64,000 nucleotides of DNA, from assembly GCA_964387025.1 (NCBI GenBank), contig CAYLUZ010000007.1, positions 62,001 to 126,000 of the forward strand, read 5' to 3'. Origin of the DNA: PNON01 sp964387025. Lineage in GTDB: Bacteria > Chloroflexota > Anaerolineae > Anaerolineales > Anaerolineaceae. This document shows positions 17,839-26,655 of this stretch, piece by piece (the first letter of the stretch is position 1; every line of letters begins with the position of its first letter). A program made the translations under genes and the position numbers. The notes beneath the pieces are model-generated. The model saw only the letters and a program-made list of their open reading frames with translations. It was not told where the DNA came from and did no database searches.

Positions 17839-19074
17839 ATGGATGAACCGATTGTAGTTGGAATCGATGTAGGCACTTCAAAAATCTGCACTCTGGTTGC
17901 CAGAGTGGAAGGAGAAAAAACACTCCGAATTCTAGGCGTGGGTATCGAACCTGCCCAGGGAATCAAACGCGGAACAGTAATCGATATTGCCGCAGCCACC
18001 CAGTCAATTGCCCGTTCCATCGAAAAAGCAGAACGCTCCTCCGGTTTGGAGATCACATCTGCCATTGTCAGCCTGGCTGGATCGCATGTCTCATCCGTAA
18101 ACAGCCGCGGGGTTGTTGGTATCGCCGGCAGAGTGATCGACAATGCGGATGTCGCCAGGGCTCTTGAAGCTGCCCAGGCGGTTGCCATACCGCATAACCG
18201 CGAGATCATCCATGTCATACAGCGCAGCTTTACAGTTGACGGGCAGGATGGGATCCATATGCCGATCGGTATGCATGGTTTCCGCCTGGAAGTGGAAGCC
18301 CACATCATCACCGCGGCAGCCGCAACCGTTGAAAATATTCGCCAGGCAGTCAATTCTGCCGGCGTTCAAACCGCACAATTCGTACTGAACCCGTTAGCAT
18401 CAGGTGAAGTGGTGCTTTCTGAGACCGAGCGCCAGATGGGTGCTGTGGTTTGTGATATAGGCGCCGGTACAACCAGTATTGCCGTTTATATAGATGGCGA
18501 CGTATGGCACACCATGGTGCTGCCTTTAGGTGGTAACAACATTACCACAGATATCGCTCACGGTTTGCGGGTACCAATTTCGCAGGCAGAAGATATCAAA
18601 TTAGAGCATGGTTATGCAGTCATGTCGGAAATTAGCGAGGATGAACATTTTACCATCCGCGCTTTTGGCGAGGACCAGCCAGTTTCAGTTACACGTAGAG
18701 ATTTGGCAGAGATCATTGAAGCCAGGGTGGAAGAACTCTTTTCACTCCTTCTTCAGGAAATCAAACGTTCGGGATACGATGGCTTGTTACCCGCCGGTAT
18801 GGTCCTAACCGGTGGAACCAGCAATCTGCCAGGTATTCGCTCACTCGCAAGCCAGGTCATGGGAGTCCCCGTGCGAGTAGCTCACCCTGAGAACCTTTTG
18901 GGGTTGACCGATCAACTCTTGACTCCCGCATATTCAACCAGTGTAGGTTTACTCTATTGGGCATTACTCATGAGTGAATCATCTCTCCCAGCCAAACACC
19001 GCAACTCGCTCGGAAGCAGTGGATGGTTTTCCTGGGAAAGACTGCTCGATTGGATGAAAAGGTTAATCCCATAA
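17839..19074 (+). CDS. ftsA: Cell-division protein FtsA
   Basis: 411 aa, actin/Hsp70 ATPase fold: VGIDVGTSKICTLVA at the N-terminus (phosphate 1), C-D-I-G-A-G-T-T-S near 205 (phosphate 2), and V-L-T-G-G-T-S-N-L-P-G near 323 (adenosine motif). The C-terminus ends in the amphipathic helix GWFSWERLLDWMKRLIP, the expected membrane-targeting sequence that ties FtsZ filaments to the membrane. Located directly upstream of ftsZ, as usual. Confidence 0.96.
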   Translation: MDEPIVVGIDVGTSKICTLVARVEGEKTLRILGVGIEPAQGIKRGTVIDIAAATQSIARSIEKAERSSGLEITSAIVSLAGSHVSSVNSRGVVGIAGRVIDNADVARALEAAQAVAIPHNREIIHVIQRSFTVDGQDGIHMPIGMHGFRLEVEAHIITAAAATVENIRQAVNSAGVQTAQFVLNPLASGEVVLSETERQMGAVVCDIGAGTTSIAVYIDGDVWHTMVLPLGGNNITTDIAHGLRVPISQAEDIKLEHGYAVMSEISEDEHFTIRAFGEDQPVSVTRRDLAEIIEARVEELFSLLLQEIKRSGYDGLLPAGMVLTGGTSNLPGIRSLASQVMGVPVRVAHPENLLGLTDQLLTPAYSTSVGLLYWALLMSESSLPAKHRNSLGSSGWFSWERLLDWMKRLIP

Positions 19075-19135
19075 TCGAGGCTCATCAAAGTTTGCCGAAT
19101 GGAACATTATGAATTCATTAAATGAGGAGAATAAA

Positions 19136-20284
19136 ATGGATACATCAGCTCAATCATCACAAGAATCGTTTGCCAGAATTAAAGTTGTTGGTGTCGGTGG
19201 CGGTGGTTGTAATGCAGTCAACCGCATGATCGATGAAGGCCTGCAAGGTATTGAATTCATCTGCATCAACACTGACGCTCAAGCTCTCCAGCTTTCCAAA
19301 GCCCCCACCCGTGTGCGGATCGGCGATAAGACCACCCGTGGATTAGGATCTGGCGGCAACCCGGAGACTGGACAGAAAGCAGCCGAAGAATCAGCTGAAG
19401 AATTATATGAGGTCCTCAAGGGCAGCGATATGGTATTCATCACTGCCGGTCTCGGTGGTGGATCAGGAACAGGTGCTGCACCCATTATTGCCCAGATCGC
19501 CCAGGAAGTTGGCGCACTGACAATTGGTGTGGTCACGCGGCCATTTACCTTTGAAGGCAGCCGCCGTAACGCAAATGCTGAAGCCGGCGCGAACAAATTA
19601 AAAGACCATGTCGATACTCTCATCGTCATCCCCAACGACCGCCTGCTCTCGATCGTGGATAAACGCGCCAGCCTGAATGATGCATTCCGCAAAGCAGATG
19701 ATGTTCTGCGCCAGGGTATACAGGGTATTTCCGAGCTTATCACTATCCCCGGCCTGATCAATCTTGACTTTGCAGATGTCCGTACGATCATGTCTGAAGG
19801 TGGTGCAGCACTAATGGCAGTAGGTGTCGCTTCCGGTGAAGACCGCGCCCGCCTGGCTGCTGAACAGGCTATTGCCAGTGAACTGTTGGATATAACCATC
19901 AACGGCGCTCGCGGTATCCTCTTCAATGTCACCGGTGGTTCAAACCTGACCCTGTATGAAGTCAACCAGGCTGCAGCCATCATTCGCGAAACAGCCCACC
20001 CGGACGTCAACCTGATCTTTGGTGCTGTAGTTGATCCGGATATGAAAGATGATCTACGCATCACAGTGATCGCCACCGGTTTTGAGCGTTCAGGACTCCG
20101 CCAGGTGGAAAAATCAAAAGCTGAAGAAAAACCAGCCATTGTTTTTAACCAGCCAGCCAGAACTGCAGAAAAGGCCGAAGTTGAACGCCAACTTCAACCA
20201 GCAATGGAGTATGCCAGCCGCGTGATCAATACGGATGAATTGGAAGTTCCGACTTTCATTCGCAATCGCCTGCAGCGCAAATAA
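19136..20284 (+). CDS. ftsZ: Cell-division GTPase FtsZ
   Basis: 382 aa from the ATG at 19136, which has an AGGAG six bases upstream; the ATG at 19109 lacks one. Tubulin-like GTPase: VGVGGGGCNAVNRM near 18, signature GGGSGTGAAP near 106, T7 loop N-L-D-F-A-D-V near 208. The C-terminus ends ELEVPTFIRNRLQRK, a clear C-terminal conserved peptide for FtsA or other anchors, after a short (~55 aa) linker. It forms the Z-ring. Last gene of the operon, followed by hairpins. Confidence 0.98.
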   Translation: MDTSAQSSQESFARIKVVGVGGGGCNAVNRMIDEGLQGIEFICINTDAQALQLSKAPTRVRIGDKTTRGLGSGGNPETGQKAAEESAEELYEVLKGSDMVFITAGLGGGSGTGAAPIIAQIAQEVGALTIGVVTRPFTFEGSRRNANAEAGANKLKDHVDTLIVIPNDRLLSIVDKRASLNDAFRKADDVLRQGIQGISELITIPGLINLDFADVRTIMSEGGAALMAVGVASGEDRARLAAEQAIASELLDITINGARGILFNVTGGSNLTLYEVNQAAAIIRETAHPDVNLIFGAVVDPDMKDDLRITVIATGFERSGLRQVEKSKAEEKPAIVFNQPARTAEKAEVERQLQPAMEYASRVINTDELEVPTFIRNRLQRK

Positions 20285-20335
20285 GAATTAATTTATCATC
20301 AAGTGGTCCGGTGTCCTGCACCCGGGCTTCCCAAG

Positions 20336-20364
20336 GTATAGGGTAATGGATCATTACCCTATAC
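20336..20364. other. Perfect 13-bp hairpin after ftsZ
   Basis: TATAGGGTAATG at 20337-20348 pairs with CATTACCCTATA at 20352-20363 around a 3-base loop, with one more G-C pair outside. No T-run follows, so it is more likely an RNA-stabilising or processing hairpin, or a protein site, than an intrinsic terminator. It lies between the ftsZ stop and the true terminator at 20379-20409. Confidence 0.7.
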
Positions 20365-20378
20365 TCGTTCGTCTCTGC

Positions 20379-20409
20379 AAACAGCCTTGCTTAATCAGGC
20401 TGTTTTTTT
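20379..20409 (+). terminator. Rho-independent terminator of the dcw operon
   Basis: A stem AAACAGCC/GGCTGTTT around a short loop, followed by seven T residues (20403-20409). It is the first hairpin with a T-run after 17.5 kb of closely packed genes. The rest of the 20285-20612 gap holds the upstream hairpin and the nrdR promoter and palindrome. Confidence 0.85.
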
Positions 20410-20498
20410 AATGGAAAACTATCCCAACTCTTTCCATTCACTTACCTTAAAGAATGAATTTGGCAGGGTTAATTTAAGACAATCGTTGCTCAGTTAAC

Positions 20499-20527
20499 TT
20501 GCAATCCTTTTTTTGTTATGCTAAAAT
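20499..20527 (+). promoter_or_regulatory. Sigma-70-like promoter of nrdR-nrdJ
   Basis: TTGCAA (20499-20504), a 17-base T-rich spacer and TAAAAT (20522-20527). Predicted start near 20534 gives a ~79-base leader before nrdR. No cobalamin riboswitch fits in so short a leader. Confidence 0.5.
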
Positions 20528-20566
20528 TTTTTTACATTGCCAAATAAGGGGGGAGTTTCTCATCGA

Positions 20567-20582
20567 CCCCCATATATGGGGG
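20567..20582. promoter_or_regulatory. Perfect 16-bp palindrome in the nrdR leader
   Basis: CCCCCATATATGGGGG, ~30 bases before the chosen nrdR start and ~35 bases after the predicted transcription start. A perfect palindrome of this size in a leader is a candidate operator. It does not look like the classic pair of NrdR boxes, so the binding factor is unknown; it may instead form an RNA hairpin near the ribosome site. Confidence 0.5.
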
Positions 20583-20612
20583 ATGAAATTACTATTTAGA
20601 TACGGAGAGTCG

Positions 20613-21071
20613 ATGCGTTGTCCTTTTTGTAATTTTGATGACTCGAAAGTGATCGATACCGCCCATGATACCAAGGGAGGTATCCGGCGGCGGCGGGAGT
20701 GTGAAAGCTGTCACCAGCGATTCAGCACAACCGAAAGGGCCATCCTCACCACACCCCTCATCATTAAACAGGACGGCAGCCGCGAGGAGTTTGACCGCGA
20801 GAAGTTAAAGCGCGGCATCCGCATCGCATGTACAAAAAGGCCTGTCTCAGCAGAAGATATCGAACGCCTGGTTGGCGAAGTTGAATCAGACCTCGAAAAC
20901 CTGGGGAAACCGGAAGTTCCATCCCGGATCATCGGAGACCAAGTGATTTATCGGTTGAAACAGCTCGATCTGATCGCATATATCCGCTATGCGTCAGTCT
21001 ACCTCAAACTCAGAGACTTGCGGGCAATACGCGATGAGATCGACCAATTATTAGAAGGTGAGTCAAGATGA
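20613..21071 (+). CDS. nrdR: Transcriptional repressor NrdR
   Basis: 152 aa from the ATG at 20613 (MRCPFCNFDDSKVIDT), the invariant NrdR N-terminus, with GGAGAG just upstream; longer in-frame starts are not family-like. A zinc ribbon (C3-x2-C6 and C31-x2-C34), an Arg-rich segment GGIRRRRECESC, then an ATP-cone domain (residues ~49-139). It senses ATP/dATP and represses ribonucleotide-reductase genes. It overlaps nrdJ by 4 bases, so repressor and target enzyme are cotranscribed. Confidence 0.96.
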   Translation: MRCPFCNFDDSKVIDTAHDTKGGIRRRRECESCHQRFSTTERAILTTPLIIKQDGSREEFDREKLKRGIRIACTKRPVSAEDIERLVGEVESDLENLGKPEVPSRIIGDQVIYRLKQLDLIAYIRYASVYLKLRDLRAIRDEIDQLLEGESR

Positions 21072-23611
21072 CAAACGAAAACATTACTGTGAATAAACAA
21101 ACTGGATTACTCCCCACCCCTCCTTTACCCGATCAAATTCCACCGGTTATGTTGTCAGATAACGCCCGGCAGGTGCTCGTTCGCCGCTACGTCCGCCGTG
21201 GACCAGATGGCGAACCTGCAGAAACTGTGGAGGAGATGTTCTGGCGCATTGCCTACCATGTTGCCAAGGTGGAAGCGGAATGGAAGGAAGATATTGAATC
21301 CCGCGCCATCGAATATTTTGAACTGCTGACAAGCAAAAAATTCTTCCCCAATTCCCCAACGTTTACCGGTGCCGGAACACCCCTGGGGCAGTTGGCTGCC
21401 TGTTTTGTGCTGCCCATTTCAGATGACATGGGCAAAGATTCTGCCGGGATCTTCCAGACCCTGCGGGATGCTGCGCTCATCCAGCAGACCGGTGGCGGGA
21501 ATGGATTCTCCTTCTCACGCCTGCGCCCCAAAGGCTCACTGGTGAAAAGCTCAGCCGGACAGGCAACCGGTCCGGTGGGATTTTTGAGGGTGTATGACCA
21601 CGCCTTTGGCGAGATCGCCCAGGGTGGCACACGCCGCGGCGCAAATATGGCTGTGTTGCGCGTCGACCACCCGGATGTGGAAGATTTCGTCACCTGCAAG
21701 ACCAACGAGAACCAGATCACCAATTTCAACATATCGGTCGGGATCACCGATGATTTCATGAAAGCTGTAGAGGAAGACGCCGATTGGGACCTGGTCTTCC
21801 CGGATGTATCTTCACCTGACTATAAAAAATATAATGGCTCCATCGAGGAAGCCCGAAAGTCCGGCATCCCCGTGAAAACGATGAAAACCATTCGCGCGGC
21901 GGAGTTGTTCGAAAAGATCGTGCGCCAGGCCCACCACAATGGTGAACCGGGCATGCTTTTCCTGGATGCAGCCAATCGCTCCAACCCGGTACCGCATCTG
22001 TACCCGCTGGAAGCCACCAATCCCTGCGGCGAGCAGTGGCTGGGACCATACGAGAACTGCTGCCTGGGTTCCATCAACCTGGCTGAGCACTGCGGTCCAA
22101 ACGGCAGCGTGGATTGGGAAACCCTGCGCCAAAGCACTGTTACTGCCACCACCTTCCTGGATGACATCGTGGAAGCCAATGCTTACGTCCCGGCAGTACC
22201 CCAACTGTCAAAAGCCGCGCACAACGCCCGCCGCATCGGCCTCGGCATCATGGGCTTGGGCGATCTGATGTACCACACCGGCATCCGCTACGGAAGCGAC
22301 GACAGCCTGGAGTTCGCCTCCCAGGTCATGGAATTCGTGCGCTACCATTCCATGCGCACCAGCGTCGAGCTGGCGCACAAACGCGGCGCTTTCCCGGCCA
22401 TCAAGGGCAGTATCTATGACGCCGAAAACTTCACCTGGTCGCCGCCCACGCCGTTGATGAATTACGTCCACGACTGGGACCGCCCGGTCATCGATTGGCC
22501 GAACATCACAGACGGAATCCTCAAGTACGGCATCCGCAACGCCGCCCAAACCACCATCGCCCCCACCGGGACGATCGCCACTGTCGCCGGCTGCGAAGGC
22601 TATGGCTGCGAACCTGTTTTCGCCCTGGCCTATGTGCGCCATGTCAACGACAACGGCAAGGATCTCACCCTGACCTATGCCAGCCCCGCATTCGAAACAG
22701 TGCTGGAAAAATGCATGCTCTCCCCGGAGATGCGCAAGGCGATCATCGAACAGGTGATGCAGGAAGGCACCTGCCAGAATATCGCCGAACTACCCGAAGA
22801 AGTGCACGATACCTTTGTAGTCTCTGCGGATATCACCGCCGAGGAGCATGTTTACATGCAGGCTGCCCTGCAGCGCTTCGTGGATAACAGCCTCTCGAAG
22901 ACGATCAACTTCCCGGCCGGCTCCACACCCGAGGATGTTGCCAAAGCCTATACCCTGGCCTGGAAGCTGGGCTGCAAAGGCATCACCGTGTATGTGACCG
23001 GCTCACGCGACAAGGTCGTGCTGGAGACCGCCTCCACCGCCGATGCCAAGAAACCGGTCACCGAGCTGGCCGTCCAGCCGGACCTGTGGATGGAAAGCAA
23101 GAAAGCCCGCCCACGCTCATTGCGCGGATCCACCTACTCCATCGAGACGCCGCTGGGCAAAGCCTTCGTCACCATCAACGAGAACGGCGGCGGGCAGCCC
23201 TTCGAGGTGTTCGTCAATACCGCCAAAGCCGGCTCGGATACCGCGGCGGTCTCTGAAGCCATTGGCCGGTTGATCTCATACAACCTGCGCCTGGCTTCCC
23301 CGGTGGAAGCTCGCGCCCGCCTGCAGGAGGTCTTCCGGCAGCTGGCCGGCATAGGCGGCGGACGTTCGCTTGGCTTCGGCCCCAACCGCGTGCGTTCCCT
23401 GCCGGACGGCGTTGCCCGCGCCCTGGATGATTACCTGACCGAACGCGACGAGTTCAGCGAGGGCGAGGTGCACGAGGTGACGCTGACACCCATGCCGCTG
23501 GAGCAGGCCATGCTGAAGATCGGCGACCTGTGCCCGGAGTGCGGCCAGGCGGCGGTGGTCAGCGAAGAAGGCTGCCGCAAGTGCTACGCATGCGGCTTCA
23601 GCGAGTGCTAG
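21068..23611 (+). CDS. nrdJ: Adenosylcobalamin-dependent class II ribonucleotide reductase
   Basis: 847 aa. KFFPNSPTFTGAG and LAACFVLPI (first redox Cys) near 100-115, active-site NPCGE and C-C-L-G-S-I-N-L near 320, A-P-T-G-T-I near 499, a TSCPD-type domain (~680-740), and a C-terminal Cys cluster CPECG...CRKCYACG that resembles the zinc/redox tail. There is no N-terminal ATP cone; NrdR upstream carries one. It reduces ribonucleotides to deoxyribonucleotides with B12 and no oxygen need. Base use is odd: from ~21.5 kb to the stop the gene is about 60 % or more GC with C/G third positions, unlike its neighbours on both sides. Confidence 0.95.
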   Translation: MTNENITVNKQTGLLPTPPLPDQIPPVMLSDNARQVLVRRYVRRGPDGEPAETVEEMFWRIAYHVAKVEAEWKEDIESRAIEYFELLTSKKFFPNSPTFTGAGTPLGQLAACFVLPISDDMGKDSAGIFQTLRDAALIQQTGGGNGFSFSRLRPKGSLVKSSAGQATGPVGFLRVYDHAFGEIAQGGTRRGANMAVLRVDHPDVEDFVTCKTNENQITNFNISVGITDDFMKAVEEDADWDLVFPDVSSPDYKKYNGSIEEARKSGIPVKTMKTIRAAELFEKIVRQAHHNGEPGMLFLDAANRSNPVPHLYPLEATNPCGEQWLGPYENCCLGSINLAEHCGPNGSVDWETLRQSTVTATTFLDDIVEANAYVPAVPQLSKAAHNARRIGLGIMGLGDLMYHTGIRYGSDDSLEFASQVMEFVRYHSMRTSVELAHKRGAFPAIKGSIYDAENFTWSPPTPLMNYVHDWDRPVIDWPNITDGILKYGIRNAAQTTIAPTGTIATVAGCEGYGCEPVFALAYVRHVNDNGKDLTLTYASPAFETVLEKCMLSPEMRKAIIEQVMQEGTCQNIAELPEEVHDTFVVSADITAEEHVYMQAALQRFVDNSLSKTINFPAGSTPEDVAKAYTLAWKLGCKGITVYVTGSRDKVVLETASTADAKKPVTELAVQPDLWMESKKARPRSLRGSTYSIETPLGKAFVTINENGGGQPFEVFVNTAKAGSDTAAVSEAIGRLISYNLRLASPVEARARLQEVFRQLAGIGGGRSLGFGPNRVRSLPDGVARALDDYLTERDEFSEGEVHEVTLTPMPLEQAMLKIGDLCPECGQAAVVSEEGCRKCYACGFSEC

Positions 23612-23618
23612 GAGATTA

Positions 23619-23641
23619 CGGGTGCGTCTGCGACGCACCCG
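23619..23641. terminator. GC-rich hairpin directly after nrdJ
   Basis: CGGGTGCGTC pairs with GACGCACCCG around a 3-base loop, eight bases after the nrdJ stop. There is no T-run, so it is a strong stem that may end or stabilise the nrdJ transcript rather than a textbook terminator. It also marks the point where GC-rich nrdJ gives way to AT-rich island DNA. Confidence 0.45.
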
Positions 23642-23677
23642 GATGTTATATGAAAGTAATCCTTTAATCGTTAAATT

Positions 23678-24511
23678 ATGAGAACTAATGTAACAACCGA
23701 TAATTACCCATGTGGTAGTGGAAGGATAGTGACAGATTGTTGTTTGTTCACAAGATTTTCAACTAGCCCACCCGCACCGAAAACTTATTATGCAAACAAA
23801 AATTTTTTTGCCAGAGAATTAAATGATTGTTCAAAAAAAATATCTAATGAGCACATAATCTCTAGAAATGTTTTATACCATTTGTTTCATAAAAACAAAA
23901 TACAAATATTAGGTCCAAAATTTGATAAAAATACGTTCATCTCAATAACATCTATCACGTCAAAAGTCTTATGTGAACGACATAATAATGCATTATCACA
24001 GTTGGATGAATTAGCATTCAAGTTTTTCAGCTTTTTGTACCTACCTTCAATTACTCAAGATTTTTCTATGATTAATGGTAATGAATTAGAAAGATGGTTT
24101 TTAAAACCATTATGTGGTTTTTATTCGTCTGGTATTGCCTTTGATGCTGTCAGGGATGGATGGGTTCCACCTAAAACATGGGTAGATGCATTATTTAAAA
24201 TTGCACCTATGCCACCTAGTGGGGGATTGAATGTAATATCAAATTGGAACTACCAACAAAATTTTCATGAACTCTCTTTGAAACCTATTGATAAAGATAA
24301 TCGGAATGCAATATTATTGAAAATTGCAGGGCATTTTTTTATCTATACGATAATGGCGATAATCAATTACAGTCCTATAGATAATAATGCTCCTAAACTA
24401 ATCAAACGCCCAAAAGTATTTTTAGTAATTGAAGATAATTGTCAACGAGAAATTCACACGGGTTGGTTTTGGGGTGACAATTATAAAGTGGTTATGGAAA
24501 AGTCAAAATGA
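23678..24511 (+). CDS. SEC-C-like / HNH-like protein of an AT-rich island
   Basis: 277 aa, AT-rich (roughly one third GC), in sharp contrast to nrdJ. Near the N-terminus NYPCGSGRIVTDCC resembles the SEC-C zinc motif (PCGSG-x-CC; C12, C21, C22). After it comes NEHIISRNVL (H59), then LCERHNNALSQLD (C99, H102, N103), which looks like the two arms of a degenerate HNH/zinc nuclease. The C-terminal ~170 residues are unrecognised. No convincing ribosome site precedes the ATG. Function is inferred at most: a nucleic-acid-binding protein or nuclease. Same direction as the glycosylase-like gene 157 bases on. Confidence 0.6.
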   Translation: MRTNVTTDNYPCGSGRIVTDCCLFTRFSTSPPAPKTYYANKNFFARELNDCSKKISNEHIISRNVLYHLFHKNKIQILGPKFDKNTFISITSITSKVLCERHNNALSQLDELAFKFFSFLYLPSITQDFSMINGNELERWFLKPLCGFYSSGIAFDAVRDGWVPPKTWVDALFKIAPMPPSGGLNVISNWNYQQNFHELSLKPIDKDNRNAILLKIAGHFFIYTIMAIINYSPIDNNAPKLIKRPKVFLVIEDNCQREIHTGWFWGDNYKVVMEKSK

Positions 24512-24668
24512 TTTTATTATTCCATTCAGAAACATTACTTGTTTTGCAATTACTTAACAGATATGTTGCGCCATTGCTCCACTCATGTGATTTCAACTAT
24601 CCCAAAATCTACTTTTCCCTGTTCAATAAAAATTCAAAATATACGACCTATTATTAAAAGGTAGAGAG

Positions 24669-25415
24669 ATGGAAAAAAACCAAATAGCCGAGATCATCAT
24701 TAATAAAGGAAATGAACTCTTTATTTCTCCAAGAATTCATACATTATTTGTTGCTGATCAAGAATCGAACAATCTATTAAACAATATTGATGATTCCCCT
24801 CATGCGTTTGTAATTGCTTGCATAATGGACAGACAGGTAAAAGCGGAAATAGCTTGGGGGATACCTCAAAAAATCAAAACAAAGCTTGGTAGATTCGATT
24901 TTCCATTCCTAGCAAATTTAACAGAATTAGCTTTTGAAGAATTAATGTCCAAACCTTATCCTCTCCATCGTTTTCCTAAAGATATGGCAAAAAACATCTT
25001 CCAGGCTGTTAGATTAATTGAAAATAAGTACTCAGGGATTGCTTCGAATATATGGAATGGCAACCCTTCTAGCGCTGAGGTAGTTTATCGGTTTTTTGAA
25101 TTTAAAGGGGTTGGTCAAAAAATTGGGACAATGGCGACAAATATTTTGGCAAGAGATTTTAAAATTCGATTTTCAGATTACTATTCAATCGATATTTCTG
25201 TGGATGTCCACGTTAGGCGTGTTTTCTCAAGGCTTGGATTTATACCAAAATCTGCTAGTGATGAAATGATTATTTATAAGGCTAGAGCATTATCACCAGC
25301 TTTTCCTGGCCTATTAGATTTACCGATTTGGGAGATTGGTCGTACATGGTGCAAACCAACTGATCCTATATGTGAGTCATGTTACATGAGTTCATATTGC
25401 TCAAAACAATTTTAA
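24669..25415 (+). CDS. Endonuclease III-like HhH-GPD DNA glycosylase with [4Fe-4S] motif
   Basis: 248 aa. It has a helix-hairpin-helix FKGVGQKIG (K151, equivalent to the EndoIII catalytic Lys), then VDVHVRRV with D179 (the conserved catalytic Asp), and a C-terminal Cys loop C228-x6-C235-x2-C238-x5-C244, exactly the EndoIII iron-sulfur spacing. Between Lys and Asp there are ~10 more residues than in E. coli Nth, and the N-terminal half is divergent, so this is not the housekeeping nth. It probably removes a modified base and nicks the strand. AT-rich, with a GAGAG ribosome site. It converges on the NERD gene. Confidence 0.8.
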   Translation: MEKNQIAEIIINKGNELFISPRIHTLFVADQESNNLLNNIDDSPHAFVIACIMDRQVKAEIAWGIPQKIKTKLGRFDFPFLANLTELAFEELMSKPYPLHRFPKDMAKNIFQAVRLIENKYSGIASNIWNGNPSSAEVVYRFFEFKGVGQKIGTMATNILARDFKIRFSDYYSIDISVDVHVRRVFSRLGFIPKSASDEMIIYKARALSPAFPGLLDLPIWEIGRTWCKPTDPICESCYMSSYCSKQF

Positions 25416-25478
25416 CTTTACATAATAATGTAAATATCGAAATTGTGGTTATCTTTTCCAGTTCAGTACGTTATATTC

Positions 25479-26612
25479 CTATTGAAATATCTCAAGCATT
25501 TGGTCTCTTTTTTCCCAAATTAGTGTTCCCAATTTTTTATTCTTCGCTTGCCCAGTAATCGTCTTTAGTAGATACTTTTTATTCGTCAAATACACTCCGC
25601 GAAAAGGCGGGTAAAAAGGAATAAAAGCATTTGTAAACACTAGGATAGGTGTTATCCAGGGTTTAGTCCCTATGACTGATTCGATCTTTTCCCTCATCCA
25701 GAAGGAATTTCGCAGTGATTGGGCAATAAAATCTTTTTCCGGAGTATGGCCATTCAAAAGCAACTTGTTATCTTCGATAGTTATTCTGCCCCCATGAGAT
25801 TTTGTCTCAATCATGTAAATGCCACCTTCCTTACTTATTACAACATGATCGATATTGCCATAATCCGCCATAACATCATGAATAACCAAATAATCCTCAC
25901 CCAGATTTGCCAGGAGATCCCCAATTTGTACTTCTGCTTTTGCTCCGCGTTTAGCCTGCTTTATCTTTTTTTCAACTGGTTTCAAGAGCATCGCAAGTAT
26001 TGGACGAGAAAATATGATGATAGCTAAAAATATTAAGGCGAGTGGTCCACCGAGTTTTATTATGTCCTTGTTTGAAAGAATAATACTTAAGATAATGACA
26101 ATGGCTATCACTCCCAACCCAATTCCTATTCCAATCCATCGCCGTTTATCAACCAGTTTATAGGTAGAATCTCCTGCGTTTTTTGGTACCTTTTTAGGTG
26201 GAACCGTTTTTTGAACAGGTTTTTCGACCATTATAGGAACATCTGTTTTAATTAGGGGTGGAGTTTTCTGATTGACTTTTTCATTGGGAATCAGTTTTTC
26301 AGTTATCTCAGTATTTTGTAAAGGAGGTTGATCAATTATGATAGATTCAACAGGTGGTACATGTTTCTGAGCATTTGAAGCCCAGAGTTTTATTATCTCA
26401 GCTTTTGCTTTCTCATTTTCCGGATTAAGCTTGATCACTCTTTCCAGGCAGTCCTGTTTTTGTTTTGGCTCATCCACGCACCAGTACAGCGCAAACCACA
26501 GTTCCGGGTCCTTCACGTTCCCCCTGATCTCTCGTTTCAGTAGTTCCCTGGATTCTTCCCTTTTACCGTTTTTGTATAATTCTCGTGCCTGATCGATGAT
26601 TTGTGCTGACAT
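25479..26612 (-). CDS. Membrane-anchored NERD-domain protein with TPR-like N-terminus
   Basis: 377 aa. Residues 1-80 look like a short TPR pair (AxxLYKNGKREESRELLKR and L-E-R-V-I-K-L-N-P-E-N). A Pro/Lys-rich linker follows to ~155, then two membrane helices near 160-182 and 188-210, then a NERD (nuclease-related) domain: KRGAKAEVQIGDLL, NIDHVVISKEGGIYMIETKSHGG with the D...E-x-K pattern of restriction-like nucleases. The NERD part would face the cytoplasm beside the membrane. NERD proteins are found in DNA-processing and some defence contexts, but most are uncharacterised. GGGCGGG precedes the ATG. Confidence 0.8.
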   Translation of the reverse strand: MSAQIIDQARELYKNGKREESRELLKREIRGNVKDPELWFALYWCVDEPKQKQDCLERVIKLNPENEKAKAEIIKLWASNAQKHVPPVESIIIDQPPLQNTEITEKLIPNEKVNQKTPPLIKTDVPIMVEKPVQKTVPPKKVPKNAGDSTYKLVDKRRWIGIGIGLGVIAIVIILSIILSNKDIIKLGGPLALIFLAIIIFSRPILAMLLKPVEKKIKQAKRGAKAEVQIGDLLANLGEDYLVIHDVMADYGNIDHVVISKEGGIYMIETKSHGGRITIEDNKLLLNGHTPEKDFIAQSLRNSFWMREKIESVIGTKPWITPILVFTNAFIPFYPPFRGVYLTNKKYLLKTITGQAKNKKLGTLIWEKRDQMLEIFQ

Positions 26613-26655
26613 TACCCGCCCTTTTGGTTGTTATTGTTGAACTATATTCATTATA

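Noticed and set aside
17595..18353. 252-codon minus-strand frame opposite ftsQ/ftsA
   Set aside because: Low-complexity Ser/Thr/Ile-rich shadow of conserved genes.
19279..20139. Long minus-strand frame (286 codons) opposite ftsZ
   Set aside because: Ser/Arg/Ala-rich composition with no domain, fully antisense to a highly conserved gene; a codon-bias shadow.
20410..20612. Cobalamin riboswitch expected before a B12-dependent reductase
   Set aside because: The leader is about 80 bases, too short, and no B12-box-like sequence is visible.
21253..23638. Several 100-170-codon minus-strand frames opposite nrdJ
   Set aside because: Produced by the high GC3 of nrdJ; no motif, ribosome site or conservation evident.
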